NCBI RefSeq assembly: GCF_026385485.1
Contig: NZ_JANIDX010000006.1
Coordinates: forward strand, 124,001 to 188,000
Direction of reading: 5' to 3'
Origin: Bombella pollinis
GTDB lineage: Bacteria > Pseudomonadota > Alphaproteobacteria > Acetobacterales > Acetobacteraceae
Length of the DNA: 64,000 nucleotides
Shown: positions 52,869-61,764 of the stretch, in pieces
Position numbering within the stretch: the stretch's first letter is position 1
Layout of the letters: every line of letters starts with the position of its first letter
The notes under the pieces: model-generated
What the model was told of the DNA's origin: nothing
Seen by the model: only the letters and a program-made list of their open reading frames with translations
The model's database searches: none
Made by a program: the position numbers and the translations under genes

Positions 52869-53171
52869 TTATTGCGCGGCTGGGGCTGCAGGCTCAGCCG
52901 CATTTGGTGCAGGCATGTCAGATTTCATCGGATTTACGTTGTCTTTTGCAGCGTCGGTAACGGCAGGTTTTGCTGCTTTTTTACCGTTACATTTTGCAAA
53001 TTGACCTTTCTCATTACGGCAAGGCTTTGCTTTTGGCTTCTCGCATTTTGCAAACTGCCCTTTTTCATTACGGCAAGGATGAGCCTTTCCATGGGGGGCA
53101 GCAGCAAGAGCCACTTGGCTTGTTAGGGCACCAGCGATAAGAGTAAAGGCGGCCATACGGCGAAAGGTCAT
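52869..53171 (-). CDS. Small secreted protein with two CRNEKGQFAKC repeats
   Basis: A 100-residue protein with a signal peptide (MTFRRMAAFTLIAGALTSQVALA). The mature part has the 12-residue unit PCRNEKGQFAKC twice, separated by EKPKAKP-type linkers, followed by an Ala/Pro-rich tail. Each unit has two cysteines, which could bind metal, form a disulfide or sit in a hairpin. The repeat looks like PsiF-type short motifs but I do not recognise a described family. It is flanked by terminators on both sides and so is a separate transcription unit upstream of nothing else. Function unknown. Confidence 0.72.
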   Translation of the reverse strand: MTFRRMAAFTLIAGALTSQVALAAAPHGKAHPCRNEKGQFAKCEKPKAKPCRNEKGQFAKCNGKKAAKPAVTDAAKDNVNPMKSDMPAPNAAEPAAPAAQ

Positions 53172-53330
53172 GAGAGTGTTTCCTTTTAAAAGAGGATGGA
53201 ACTGACTATCCGTACTTTATACAAAACTGTAAGAGGGTGATAGTGACCTCTATGTCATTTTTTAATAATTACCCAAGGATATTACTATCTGTTAGTATTC
53301 TTCTTTAAGAAGTGAATGATGTTTATAAAA

Positions 53331-53360
53331 AAGGGAAGCCCCCGCTAAGGAGCTTCCCTT
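53331..53360 (-). terminator. Terminator of gcd
   Basis: Arms AAGGGAAGC and GCTTCCCTT (9 bp) flank a 12-nt loop, and the minus strand runs into TTTTTT immediately after. It lies about 32 nt past the gcd stop. Confidence 0.85.
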
Positions 53361-53391
53361 CTTATATGTAATAATAGCCTATATCAGACCA

Positions 53392-55842
53392 TTATTTTTT
53401 GTTGTCGTCTTCTGGCAAAGCATAGGCGATAAGGTAATCACCCATTTTGCTCAGAAAAGAGCCATGACCACCAGCATAGGTGACAATATATTGCCGCCCA
53501 TTAATGCGGTAGGTCATAGGGGAGGATTGCGCCCCAGCAGGGAGACGGTCCTTCCAAATGACATGGCCAGTCGTCATGTCATAAGCGCGGATATAATAGT
53601 CCTGCGCGGAGGTAAGGAAGGCCAGATTCCCTGCCGTAGCAAGTGGCCCACCCAAGCTTGGCACGCCGATTTTGATAGGCGGTAGCGGTATGGGCAGAGC
53701 AGAGCCATGCAAGGAGTCCCGCAATGTCCCATTACGGTGCCGCCAAACAACCTTGTTTGTCCGCATATCAATCCCTGCAATTTCACCCCAAGGCGGCATG
53801 CGGCAAGGGACCGGCAAACCAATCTTCAGTAAGAGTGGGTCTAGGAAGGGATGGAGGTTAATGGCGTAGGGAATCCCATAATTAGGCTGAATCCCGGTCT
53901 CACCACCACTACCGGCTTTCTTTTGGTTCGGGTCTGGCCAACGGGGGTTACCCGGCCCACGCGGAACGAGCGTTGAGACAAACGGGATGGAGATGGGGTT
54001 TGTAAAGGCCACCTCACGCCGTGGGTCCACAGCAAGGCCACCCCACTCGAACATACCGAGGTCCCCGGGGAAGACCAATGTCCCTTGGGTAGATGGTGGC
54101 GTGTAGGGGCCCTCATAACGCAGACTATGGAAGTAAATGCTACATACCATTTGGTCTAGGATGGTAGCCCCCCACATATCACGGTCAGAGAGAGGATTCT
54201 TAGGCCGTAGGTTCAGCTCGGAATGAGGCTGAGTGGGGCTTGTATAATCGCCAGTCGCAGCACCACCGGGGGCGGGCTTTTCAGCCACAGGGACGATAGG
54301 CGTACCCGTACGGCGGTCCAGCACAAAAATATCGCCACTCTTAGTAGGAACATAGATGGCTGGCACAAGGCTTCCATCTTTCTGCGTGATGTCAACCAAA
54401 TTAGGCTGGGCAGAAACATCCATATCCCAAAGGTCATGATGGACGGTCTGGTAGGACCAAACTAATTTCCCCGTATCAGCATTAAGGGCAATAATCCCCG
54501 GCGGATAACGCTCGGCATCTTTATCACGATATCCACCCCATTGGTCAGGCGTGCCAACACCCATGGGGATGTATACGATGTTCAACGCCTTGTCGTAAGA
54601 GGATACGGACCAAGAGTTGGGGGAGTTGGGATGGAAGTGCGGATGCTCCTCGCTAGGCATTTCGTTGGGGTCTGGGTTTGCGGCATCAAACACCCAAACA
54701 AGTTTGCCTGTATAGACATCATAAGCGCGTGTCGCGCCAGAAGGCTGCTGAACGGAACCATTATCCCGTACTGCACTATTAACGATAATCAGCTTATCGG
54801 TAACGACTGGCGGGGAGGTTGGCGCATATTCACCAATAGTTGTGTAAGGTTGGTGGGAGAAGCGAAGGTCTACTTGCCCATCTTTCCCAAAGCCGTGGCA
54901 TACTTGCCCCGTTTGGGCATCAATCTCGACAATACGGCCATCATTAACCATGGCGATAATGCGTTTTGCACAATCGGTCGTTGCAACAGGCTGGCCATCA
55001 CTATCAAGAGCATTAGCGGGTGTTGTATGCGCACTCACCCCACGGCATGTTAAATGCTGGAAGGTTGGGTTGACGTTAATTTTGGGGTCAAACACCCATT
55101 TCGTCTTCCCTGTTACAGCATCAACCGCGAAGACCTTTTGATGCAGCGAGCAGAAGTAGAGCGTGTTATCGAACTCAAGCGGCGTGGCCTCATTCGTGGC
55201 TTCACCGGGGTCGCGGGATTTATCCAGCACATCCCCTGTACGCATAATCCATGCGACTTTGAGCTTATTGACGTTCTGGGTATTGATTTGGTCTAGCGGA
55301 GACCAATGGTTACCATCCTGCGTACGCGCATAAGCAGGCCAGTCATTATCGGGAACATTCTCCGGGTTTGCTGGGCTGGCATTAACATGCTCGGTCGGTA
55401 AGGAGCCGTTGATGTTATGCGGGTCCATAAAGGCGGAGACAATCAACGCCAAAGCCGCCAATACAACGCCAAGGCCAAGCGGCCCCGTTGCGAGATGATT
55501 GGCCGCTAAAGGACGCCGAACAAAGGGCAGAAGCAGCACAACACCGATGATGAGTACGACATCAAGGCGGGGTACTAAGCTCCAGAAATCAAGCCCAACG
55601 ACACAAAGAGCCCAAATGATAGTGCCAAATAGCACAATGGCATAAATGGCAAGGGCAATGGGGTGTCGCTTAAAGAGATAAAACGCGCTGAGTAAAATAC
55701 CCAACCCGCTTAGGAGATAATAAAGGGGGCCGCCTACGCAGAGGGAATAAATCCCTCCTACAATGAGCAGCAGACCAACAAGTGCCATCGCAATGGCAAC
55801 CAAACGGGTCCAGATTCCCCCCGTATGGGGTGTGGAGGACAT
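53392..55842 (-). CDS. gcd: Membrane-bound PQQ-dependent glucose dehydrogenase
   Basis: Oxidises glucose to gluconolactone in the periplasm and passes electrons to ubiquinone. About 816 residues: five membrane helices (about 10-140), then an eight-bladed PQQ beta-propeller with the NDWPAYARTQDGNHWSPLDQIN entry and repeated tryptophan-type motifs (GKLVWSYQTVHHDLWDMDVSAQPNLVD; GDIFVLDRRTGTPIVPV; YIRAYDMTTGHVIWKDRLPAG). I start at the ATG at 55842; a TTG two codons earlier is also in frame. Such enzymes are a hallmark of acetic acid bacteria. PQQ synthesis genes are not in the window. Confidence 0.95.
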   Translation of the reverse strand: MSSTPHTGGIWTRLVAIAMALVGLLLIVGGIYSLCVGGPLYYLLSGLGILLSAFYLFKRHPIALAIYAIVLFGTIIWALCVVGLDFWSLVPRLDVVLIIGVVLLLPFVRRPLAANHLATGPLGLGVVLAALALIVSAFMDPHNINGSLPTEHVNASPANPENVPDNDWPAYARTQDGNHWSPLDQINTQNVNKLKVAWIMRTGDVLDKSRDPGEATNEATPLEFDNTLYFCSLHQKVFAVDAVTGKTKWVFDPKINVNPTFQHLTCRGVSAHTTPANALDSDGQPVATTDCAKRIIAMVNDGRIVEIDAQTGQVCHGFGKDGQVDLRFSHQPYTTIGEYAPTSPPVVTDKLIIVNSAVRDNGSVQQPSGATRAYDVYTGKLVWVFDAANPDPNEMPSEEHPHFHPNSPNSWSVSSYDKALNIVYIPMGVGTPDQWGGYRDKDAERYPPGIIALNADTGKLVWSYQTVHHDLWDMDVSAQPNLVDITQKDGSLVPAIYVPTKSGDIFVLDRRTGTPIVPVAEKPAPGGAATGDYTSPTQPHSELNLRPKNPLSDRDMWGATILDQMVCSIYFHSLRYEGPYTPPSTQGTLVFPGDLGMFEWGGLAVDPRREVAFTNPISIPFVSTLVPRGPGNPRWPDPNQKKAGSGGETGIQPNYGIPYAINLHPFLDPLLLKIGLPVPCRMPPWGEIAGIDMRTNKVVWRHRNGTLRDSLHGSALPIPLPPIKIGVPSLGGPLATAGNLAFLTSAQDYYIRAYDMTTGHVIWKDRLPAGAQSSPMTYRINGRQYIVTYAGGHGSFLSKMGDYLIAYALPEDDNKK

Positions 55843-55848
55843 GGACAA

Positions 55849-56203
55849 GCCTCAAAAAAAGGTTAAGGTTTAGGTGACCTATATAATATGGCCCTTGCGG
55901 TTTGTCTGCATGGGCCATCCTTCATTTGTCTTAAAGCACAGGGAAGGGGTTCGGGGTCAAGCATCTAAGTGCAATAAAATGAGCGGTTGTAGGCAGCTTT
56001 GTCATAATCTTCACATTTTTTGGAGGGTTTCGTGTGCAGGGGTGAGAAAAACATATTTTCCCCTTGAGGAGGGGCGCAGTTGCCCCTATAAGCGCGGGAG
56101 GTTGTACACGCGTCCGGGCCGATGATGAGGCATGCCTGGCCGTGTAAGTTCTCTTTGACCATGTAAATGACAGAGAGAGCGGCTGAATTGTAAGGAGATA
56201 AAA
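55849..56203. other. gcd-rpmI divergent intergenic region
   Basis: This 355-bp stretch has no credible gene. It must hold the gcd promoter on the minus strand (an AT-rich TATTAT near 55888-55893 is a candidate -10) and the rpmI promoter and leader on the plus strand. Near rpmI there is a small hairpin (GGGGC, GCAGTT, GCCCC at 56071-56086) and a stretch pairing GGGG-AAAA with TTTT-CCCC just before it (56040-56063). These may form a ribosomal-protein leader; I could not match a known one. Confidence 0.5.
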
Positions 56204-56407
56204 ATGCCCAAAATGAAGACGAAGTCTTCGGTCAAAAAGCGGTTCAAGATCACCGCGACCGGTAAGGTAACGTGTGGTCCGGGTAACAAACGCCATGGCC
56301 TGATTAACCGTCCGCAGAAGATGAAACGTAGCAACCGTGGTCCGCAGGTTATGACGGATATGGATGCACGCACCATCAAACAGTGGGCACCCTACGGGCT
56401 GTCATAA
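56204..56407 (+). CDS. rpmI: 50S ribosomal protein L35
   Basis: A 67-residue basic protein (MPKMKTKSSVKKRFKITATGK; GPGNKRHGLINRPQKMKRSNRG). The start follows AAGGAG. Its usual upstream neighbour infC is not present in this locus. rplT follows after 14 nt. Confidence 0.96.
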   Translation: MPKMKTKSSVKKRFKITATGKVTCGPGNKRHGLINRPQKMKRSNRGPQVMTDMDARTIKQWAPYGLS

Positions 56408-56421
56408 GGAGATAAACGACC

Positions 56422-56775
56422 ATGGCACGTGTTAAACGGGGTACGACCACCCACGCCCGTCATAAAAAGGTTCTTGACCTCGCTAAAGGCTATCGCGGGC
56501 GTTCTTCCACCAATTACCGCATCGCGTTGGAGCGGGTCGAGAAGGCCCTGCGTTACGCTTATCGTGACCGCCGCAATAAAAAGCGTGAGTTCCGTTCTTT
56601 GTGGATTCAGCGCATCAGCGCAGCCGTGCGTGAGCATGGGTTGACCTATAGCCGCTTCATCAATGGCCTTAATAAGGCTGGGATTGAGATTGACCGTAAG
56701 GTCCTTGCAGCAATCGCCTATGATGATGCAGCTGCTTTTGCTGAGATTGTGCGCAAAGCTCAGGCGGCTCTCTAA
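56422..56775 (+). CDS. rplT: 50S ribosomal protein L20
   Basis: A 117-residue assembly-initiator protein (MARVKRGTTTHARHKKVLDLAKGYRGRSSTNYRIA; WIQRISAAVREHGLTYSRFINGL). In E. coli L20 represses its own operon by binding the leader. It starts after AAGGAG and ends before a terminator. Confidence 0.97.
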   Translation: MARVKRGTTTHARHKKVLDLAKGYRGRSSTNYRIALERVEKALRYAYRDRRNKKREFRSLWIQRISAAVREHGLTYSRFINGLNKAGIEIDRKVLAAIAYDDAAAFAEIVRKAQAAL

Positions 56776-56834
56776 TTAAGAGCCGTCCCGCTAGTCCCTT
56801 ACATGCGAGGGAGGGGCGGGAACGTAATGATTAG

Positions 56835-56870
56835 CGGGCTGCTCTGATTAAGTCGGGGCAGCCCGTTTTT
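56835..56870 (+). terminator. Terminator after rplT
   Basis: CGGGCTGC (56835-56842) pairs with GCAGCCCG (56858-56865), extended by two further pairs, followed by TTTTT. An additional stem (TCCCGC near 56786 with GCGGGA near 56816) precedes it, so two alternative foldings are possible upstream of pheS. Confidence 0.8.
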
Positions 56871-56954
56871 CTTACAAGCTGCTTCAGAGATTTTTTGCCC
56901 CAACGGGGATAGGAAAACTCTTTGAAACAGCTCGTAGAGGGTGAAGGACAGGCT

Positions 56955-58025
56955 ATGGCCAACGACCTTGAAAATCTAAAGAATGACACAATCGCAGCCT
57001 TGCAGCGTGCCAGCACACATAGTGAGTGGGATGCTGTGCGGGTGGGCACATTGGGGCGGTCTGGGACGCTAACTGGTCTGTTGCGTCAGCTTGGTTCCTT
57101 CTCGCATGAGGAGCGTAAAGAGCGCGGGCAGGCTCTTAACCGTCTGCGGGATGAGTTGACACATCTTATTGAGCAACGCGGACGAGAGATTGAGGCTTTG
57201 GCTCTCCAGCAGCGTTTAGCTGAGGAGACGGTGGATATTACGCAACCTACCCCTACGGCCCCGGTAGGGTTGATTCATCCCATCAGCCGTACGATTGAGG
57301 AAATTACAACCATTTTTGGGGCTATGGGCTTTCATCTAGCAGAAGGGCCGGATGTTGAGAGCCAGTGGCATAATTTCTCAGCCCTGAATACGCCAAAGCA
57401 CCACCCCGCGCGGACGGAGCAAGATACATTCTACCTTCCTGCCCTAGAGGGTGAGGAGGAGCTGCGTGTTTTAAGGACGCAGACCTCTGGCGTGCAGGTG
57501 CGTACCATGTTGCAGGAAAAACCACCTATCCGCATCATTGCCCCGGGGCGGACTTACCGTGCCGACCATGATGCCACCCATTCCCCGATGTTCCATCAAT
57601 GTGAAGGTTTGGTGATTGAGAAGGGCATTACCCTTGGCCATTTAAAAGGATGCCTGACCGAGTTCTTGCGGGCCTTTTTTAATCAGCCTGATTTGCCAGT
57701 GCGCTTCCGGGCCTCGTATTTCCCCTTTACCGAGCCTTCTATGGAGATTGATATTGGGTGGTCGCGCGAGACTGGGGCTATTGGTGCAGGCGCGGATTGG
57801 CTGGAAGTCTTGGGGGCGGGGATGGTCCATGCCCGTGTGCTGAGCAATTGCGGGCTGGACCCGGCAGAATGGCAAGGCTTTGCCTTTGGTATGGGCATTG
57901 AGCGGCTCGCTATGTTGAAGAACGGCATTGCTGACCTACGCTCTTTTTATGAGAGCGATTTACGCTGGTTGCGTCATTATGGCTTCTCAGCTTTATCCCC
58001 AGCGACTTTGACGGAGGGCTTGTAA
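56955..58025 (+). CDS. pheS: Phenylalanine-tRNA ligase alpha subunit
   Basis: Class II synthetase catalytic subunit. The 356 residues have the N-terminal coiled coil (about 1-90), motif 1 (HPISRTIEEITTIFGAMGF), motif 2 (RTQTSGVQVRTM; GRTYRADHDATHSPMFHQCEGL) and motif 3 (GFAFGMGIERLAMLKNGI). The ATG at 56955 follows GAAGGA. A TTG at 56922 in the same frame lacks a site. Confidence 0.96.
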   Translation: MANDLENLKNDTIAALQRASTHSEWDAVRVGTLGRSGTLTGLLRQLGSFSHEERKERGQALNRLRDELTHLIEQRGREIEALALQQRLAEETVDITQPTPTAPVGLIHPISRTIEEITTIFGAMGFHLAEGPDVESQWHNFSALNTPKHHPARTEQDTFYLPALEGEEELRVLRTQTSGVQVRTMLQEKPPIRIIAPGRTYRADHDATHSPMFHQCEGLVIEKGITLGHLKGCLTEFLRAFFNQPDLPVRFRASYFPFTEPSMEIDIGWSRETGAIGAGADWLEVLGAGMVHARVLSNCGLDPAEWQGFAFGMGIERLAMLKNGIADLRSFYESDLRWLRHYGFSALSPATLTEGL

Positions 58026-58026
58026 C

Positions 58027-60495
58027 ATGAAGTTTTCACTCTCATGGTTGCGGGAGCATCTCGATTTTACAGCCTCTTTGGAGGAGATTTGCGCAACATT
58101 AAACCGTATCGGCCTTGAGGTTGAATCGGTTGATGACCCGACAGAGCGTTTATCAGGCTTCCGCACGGCAAAGATTGTGGAGGCCACGCGCCATCCTGAT
58201 GCTGACCGCCTCCAGCTATGCCGCGTGACAGCAGGCGAGGGGTATGAGGAGGTTCAGGTCGTTTGTGGTGCGCCAAATGCGCGCACGGGGCTGCATGTTA
58301 TTTTTGCTCCACCGGGCACTTATATTCCCGGTAGTGATATCACGATTAAACCCGGCAAGATTCGGGGGCAGCTCAGCAATGGGATGCTCTGCTCCTTACG
58401 AGAGCTTGGCATTGGTGAGGACTCTGATGGCATTGCCGAATTGCCAGAGGGTACGCCTCTTGGGGTGGATTATGTCCGTCATGCCAAGCTGGACGACCCG
58501 ATAATAGAGATTGGCATTACCCCCAACCGGGGGGATGCGTTGAGTGTACGCGGTATCGCGCGGGACCTCGCAGCGGCGGGGCTAGGGCATTTTAAGCCAT
58601 GGCTTGTCCCTACAGTGGAGAGCGAGGGGGCGAGCCCTATCCAGTGGGTGTTGGACCATCCCGCTTGCCCATATGTTACAGGGCGTTTGATTCGCGGTGT
58701 GAAGAATGGCCCAAGTCCGGCTTGGCTCAAGCAGCGGTTAGAGAGCGTCGGGCTACGCTCCCAATCAGCGTTAGTTGATATTACAAATTATTTGATGATG
58801 CATGTGGGCCGCCCGCTGCATGTCTTTGATGCGAACCGTTTAAAAGGGAACAGATTACTGCTCACCTCTGCCACGCGGGAGCAGTTTCGTGCGCTAGATG
58901 GGCAGGATTATGTCCTTGGTACGCATGACCTTGTGATTGCTGATGAAGCCGGGGTGCAGTCCCTTGCCGGTATTATTGGCGGTGAGACCAGCGCGGTTAC
59001 GGATGACACAACGGATGTTTTTGTTGAATCCGCTTTGTTCGACCCCGTACGCATTGCCCTGACAGGCCGCCGTCTTGGGGTGCAGACTGATGCTCGCTAT
59101 CGTTTTGAGCGTGGGGTGGACCCCGCTTTGGTGCGCACAGGGCTAGAGGCTGCAACCTCATTAATTGTCGAGCTATGCGGCGGCATACCGAGTGAGGTGA
59201 CCGAAGCCGGAGCGGAGCCAGACTGGCAGCGTACAGCTACTCTGCGCTTTGCACGGCTTGCGACGCTTGGCGGGTTGGAGATTGATGCGGATAAGGCCGT
59301 GACGATTCTTGAGGCTTTAGGCTTTGAGGTGAAAGAGCGGGGGGAGGGCCAGGCTATCTTTTCCGTTCCATCATGGCGCAATGATGTGGCCTCTGGTCGG
59401 GTCCTTGCACAGGCGCATAGTCTGGATAAAAGCGTTGCAGAACGTGCGGCTGCCCATGTTACGCAGATGGAAGCGGAAGCAGACCTTGTTGAGGAAGTCT
59501 TGCGCATCAGAGGGTTGGATGAGGTACCCGCTCAGCCCCTGCCACAACCTCATATGGTCCCCCCCGCTGCGGTGACGGCAGAGCAAAGCCGCGCTGCACT
59601 CTTACGCCGCCTTTGTGCAGGCCGGGGCTTGATGGAGACTGTTGGCTTCTCCTTTGTGTCAGACCAAGATGCCGCTTTGTTTGAGGAGGGGCGGGAGCAA
59701 GACCGCTTGCTAAACCCGATTGCAACGGACCTTAACCAGCTTCGTCCCACGCCGGTTATTAATCTGCTGCGGGCGTTAGGGCGTAATATTGCTCATGGGC
59801 AGGGCTTTGCGGGCGATGCTGCCTTCTTCGAGCTTGGGCCGTGCTTCGGGCAGGAGGGGGACCGCCTTATCCTTGCTGGTGTGCGTGGTGGGGTGAGCGC
59901 ACGCGCCCCTGGCCATGTGGCAGAGGAGCCCTCATGGATGGAGGCCAAGGCTGATTTATGGTCGGCTCTACTCACTCTTGGCATGGCAGAGGCGTCTTTA
60001 AGCTGCACAGCCGATGCACCAGACTATTATCATCCGGGACGCTCCGGTGTGGTGCGACAGGGGCCGAAGCTTGTTCTTGGTCGTTTTGGGGAGCTGCATC
60101 CTCGTGTGGCACGTCATTTCGGCCTGAGTGGGACCGTGGCTCTGTTTGAGCTAAATGTCGCAGCGGTGCCCCTGCCGAAGATGAAGCGCAAAGCCGCGCC
60201 AGCCTTATCAGCTTTGCAGCCTGTGCGGCGGGATTTTGCCTTCCTTGCTGATAAGGCGGTGCAGATTCAAGATGTGCTTAAAGCCGTACGTATGGCGGAT
60301 CGTAAATTGATTACTGATGTTCGGCTTTTTGATATTTTTGAAGGTGGAACCGTGCCTAAAGGTCAACGCTCTTTGGGGGTGGAGGTTGTTCTTCAACCAC
60401 AAAAAGAGAGCCTGACAGACGCACAGCTTGAGGGTGTTATGGCTGCGGTGGAGGCGGCCGTCCATAAAGCGACTGGCGCGACATTGCGCCGCTAA
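58027..60495 (+). CDS. pheT: Phenylalanine-tRNA ligase beta subunit
   Basis: An 822-residue partner of PheS. Domains in order: core B1 (MKFSLSWLREHLDFT), EMAP/tRNA-binding domain (about 40-150: RHPDADRLQLCRV), B3/B4 editing region, B5 (about 400-480), the catalytic-like core (LRRLCAGRGLMETVGFSFVS) and C-terminal FDX-ACB anticodon-binding domain (about 730-822: PVRRDFAFLADKAVQIQDVLKAV). It starts 1 nt after the pheS stop. Confidence 0.96.
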   Translation: MKFSLSWLREHLDFTASLEEICATLNRIGLEVESVDDPTERLSGFRTAKIVEATRHPDADRLQLCRVTAGEGYEEVQVVCGAPNARTGLHVIFAPPGTYIPGSDITIKPGKIRGQLSNGMLCSLRELGIGEDSDGIAELPEGTPLGVDYVRHAKLDDPIIEIGITPNRGDALSVRGIARDLAAAGLGHFKPWLVPTVESEGASPIQWVLDHPACPYVTGRLIRGVKNGPSPAWLKQRLESVGLRSQSALVDITNYLMMHVGRPLHVFDANRLKGNRLLLTSATREQFRALDGQDYVLGTHDLVIADEAGVQSLAGIIGGETSAVTDDTTDVFVESALFDPVRIALTGRRLGVQTDARYRFERGVDPALVRTGLEAATSLIVELCGGIPSEVTEAGAEPDWQRTATLRFARLATLGGLEIDADKAVTILEALGFEVKERGEGQAIFSVPSWRNDVASGRVLAQAHSLDKSVAERAAAHVTQMEAEADLVEEVLRIRGLDEVPAQPLPQPHMVPPAAVTAEQSRAALLRRLCAGRGLMETVGFSFVSDQDAALFEEGREQDRLLNPIATDLNQLRPTPVINLLRALGRNIAHGQGFAGDAAFFELGPCFGQEGDRLILAGVRGGVSARAPGHVAEEPSWMEAKADLWSALLTLGMAEASLSCTADAPDYYHPGRSGVVRQGPKLVLGRFGELHPRVARHFGLSGTVALFELNVAAVPLPKMKRKAAPALSALQPVRRDFAFLADKAVQIQDVLKAVRMADRKLITDVRLFDIFEGGTVPKGQRSLGVEVVLQPQKESLTDAQLEGVMAAVEAAVHKATGATLRR

Positions 60496-60531
60496 GCCAC
60501 AGCGTCACACGAGACGAAGGGAGCGGAAATT

Positions 60532-61755
60532 ATGGTAGATGCGGGCCCTCCTGTAGAAGGTGATGTCCCCCTTTACCAGCATGGCCGTGTCATCTGGATT
60601 CTCGCGGGGGAGCCGAGTGGCGATAGCATCGGGGCACGTTTGATGCAGGCTCTGCATCGGATAGACCCGATGTTGGTTTTCGCAGGCGTAGGGGGAGGGC
60701 GGATGGAGGCGCGTGGCCTCCGCAGCCTTTTCCCGATGGAAGACCTCACAGTGATGGGGTTTATGGAGGTCCTCCCGCGGTTGCGTCTGCTTTCGCAACG
60801 CTTGGTGGAGGCAGAGCAGGATATTGAACTCCGCCGCCCTGATATTGTCATTACGATTGATAGTCCCGGTTTTGCGTTCCGTCTCCTGCGCCGCGTGAGG
60901 CGGCTGAAGGTGCGGCGATTGCATTACGTTGCCCCTCAAGTCTGGGCATGGCGGGAAAAGCGGGTGAAGCATTATCGTGGGCTATGGGATAGTTTGCTTT
61001 GCCTCTTCCCCTTTGAGCCAACATGGTTTGCTGAGCGGGGCTTTCATGCTCATTTTGTAGGGCATCCCATTTTGCAATCGGGCGTGCCACATGGTCGGCC
61101 AGAGCGTTTTTATAAACGCCATGACCTTAGGCCAGAAAGCCCGGTTTTGCTGCTTATGCCGGGTAGTCGTAACTCCGAGGTGCCGAAATTACTGCCTGTT
61201 TTTGAAAAGACGTTAGAGCTTTTATATAAGCAATTCCCGGACCTCCAGCCGGTTATCCCAGCGACATCAGGCATGGCCCCCCTCGTGCGGAAGATGGTGC
61301 GGCATTGGGCTGTTCATCCCTCTATTGTGACGGATACGGAGGATAAGCATGACGCCTTCCGCGCGGCAGATTGCGCTTTAACAAAATCCGGCACCTCGAC
61401 TTTGGAGCTCGCCATTGGAGGCGTGCCGATGGCGGTGACGTATAAGGTCAATCCACTCTCTGCCGTGTTGGGGCGGTTTTTGCTCAAAGTGCCATATATC
61501 TCGATTGTGAATATTCTTGCCGGGCGGGAGATCGTGCCGGAGTTAGTGCAACATAATTGCACACCGCAGAAATTAGCCGAGGAAGTAACAGCCCTGCTCA
61601 CAGACGAGGCCAAGCGTAAGGCTCAGCAAGAGGCCTTTGGTACCGTGCTGGCTATGTTACAGGCCCCCGAAGGGGATCTCCCCGCTATGGCAGCGGCAAA
61701 GCAGGTTCTAGCTTTGATGGAGACCCCACTAGATGAGCTACGTGCTCATGAGTAA
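60532..61755 (+). CDS. lpxB: Lipid-A-disaccharide synthase
   Basis: Glycosyltransferase (family GT19) joining two monosaccharide lipid A precursors. It has AGEPSGDSIGARLM, PDIVITIDSPGFAFRLLRR, HYVAPQVWAWREKR, LFPFEPTWFAERGFHAHFVGHP and the acceptor region LTKSGTSTLELAIGGVPMAVTYK. LPS-related genes lptD/F/G lie elsewhere in this window. Confidence 0.95.
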   Translation: MVDAGPPVEGDVPLYQHGRVIWILAGEPSGDSIGARLMQALHRIDPMLVFAGVGGGRMEARGLRSLFPMEDLTVMGFMEVLPRLRLLSQRLVEAEQDIELRRPDIVITIDSPGFAFRLLRRVRRLKVRRLHYVAPQVWAWREKRVKHYRGLWDSLLCLFPFEPTWFAERGFHAHFVGHPILQSGVPHGRPERFYKRHDLRPESPVLLLMPGSRNSEVPKLLPVFEKTLELLYKQFPDLQPVIPATSGMAPLVRKMVRHWAVHPSIVTDTEDKHDAFRAADCALTKSGTSTLELAIGGVPMAVTYKVNPLSAVLGRFLLKVPYISIVNILAGREIVPELVQHNCTPQKLAEEVTALLTDEAKRKAQQEAFGTVLAMLQAPEGDLPAMAAAKQVLALMETPLDELRAHE

Positions 61756-61764
61756 GCGGCGGTC

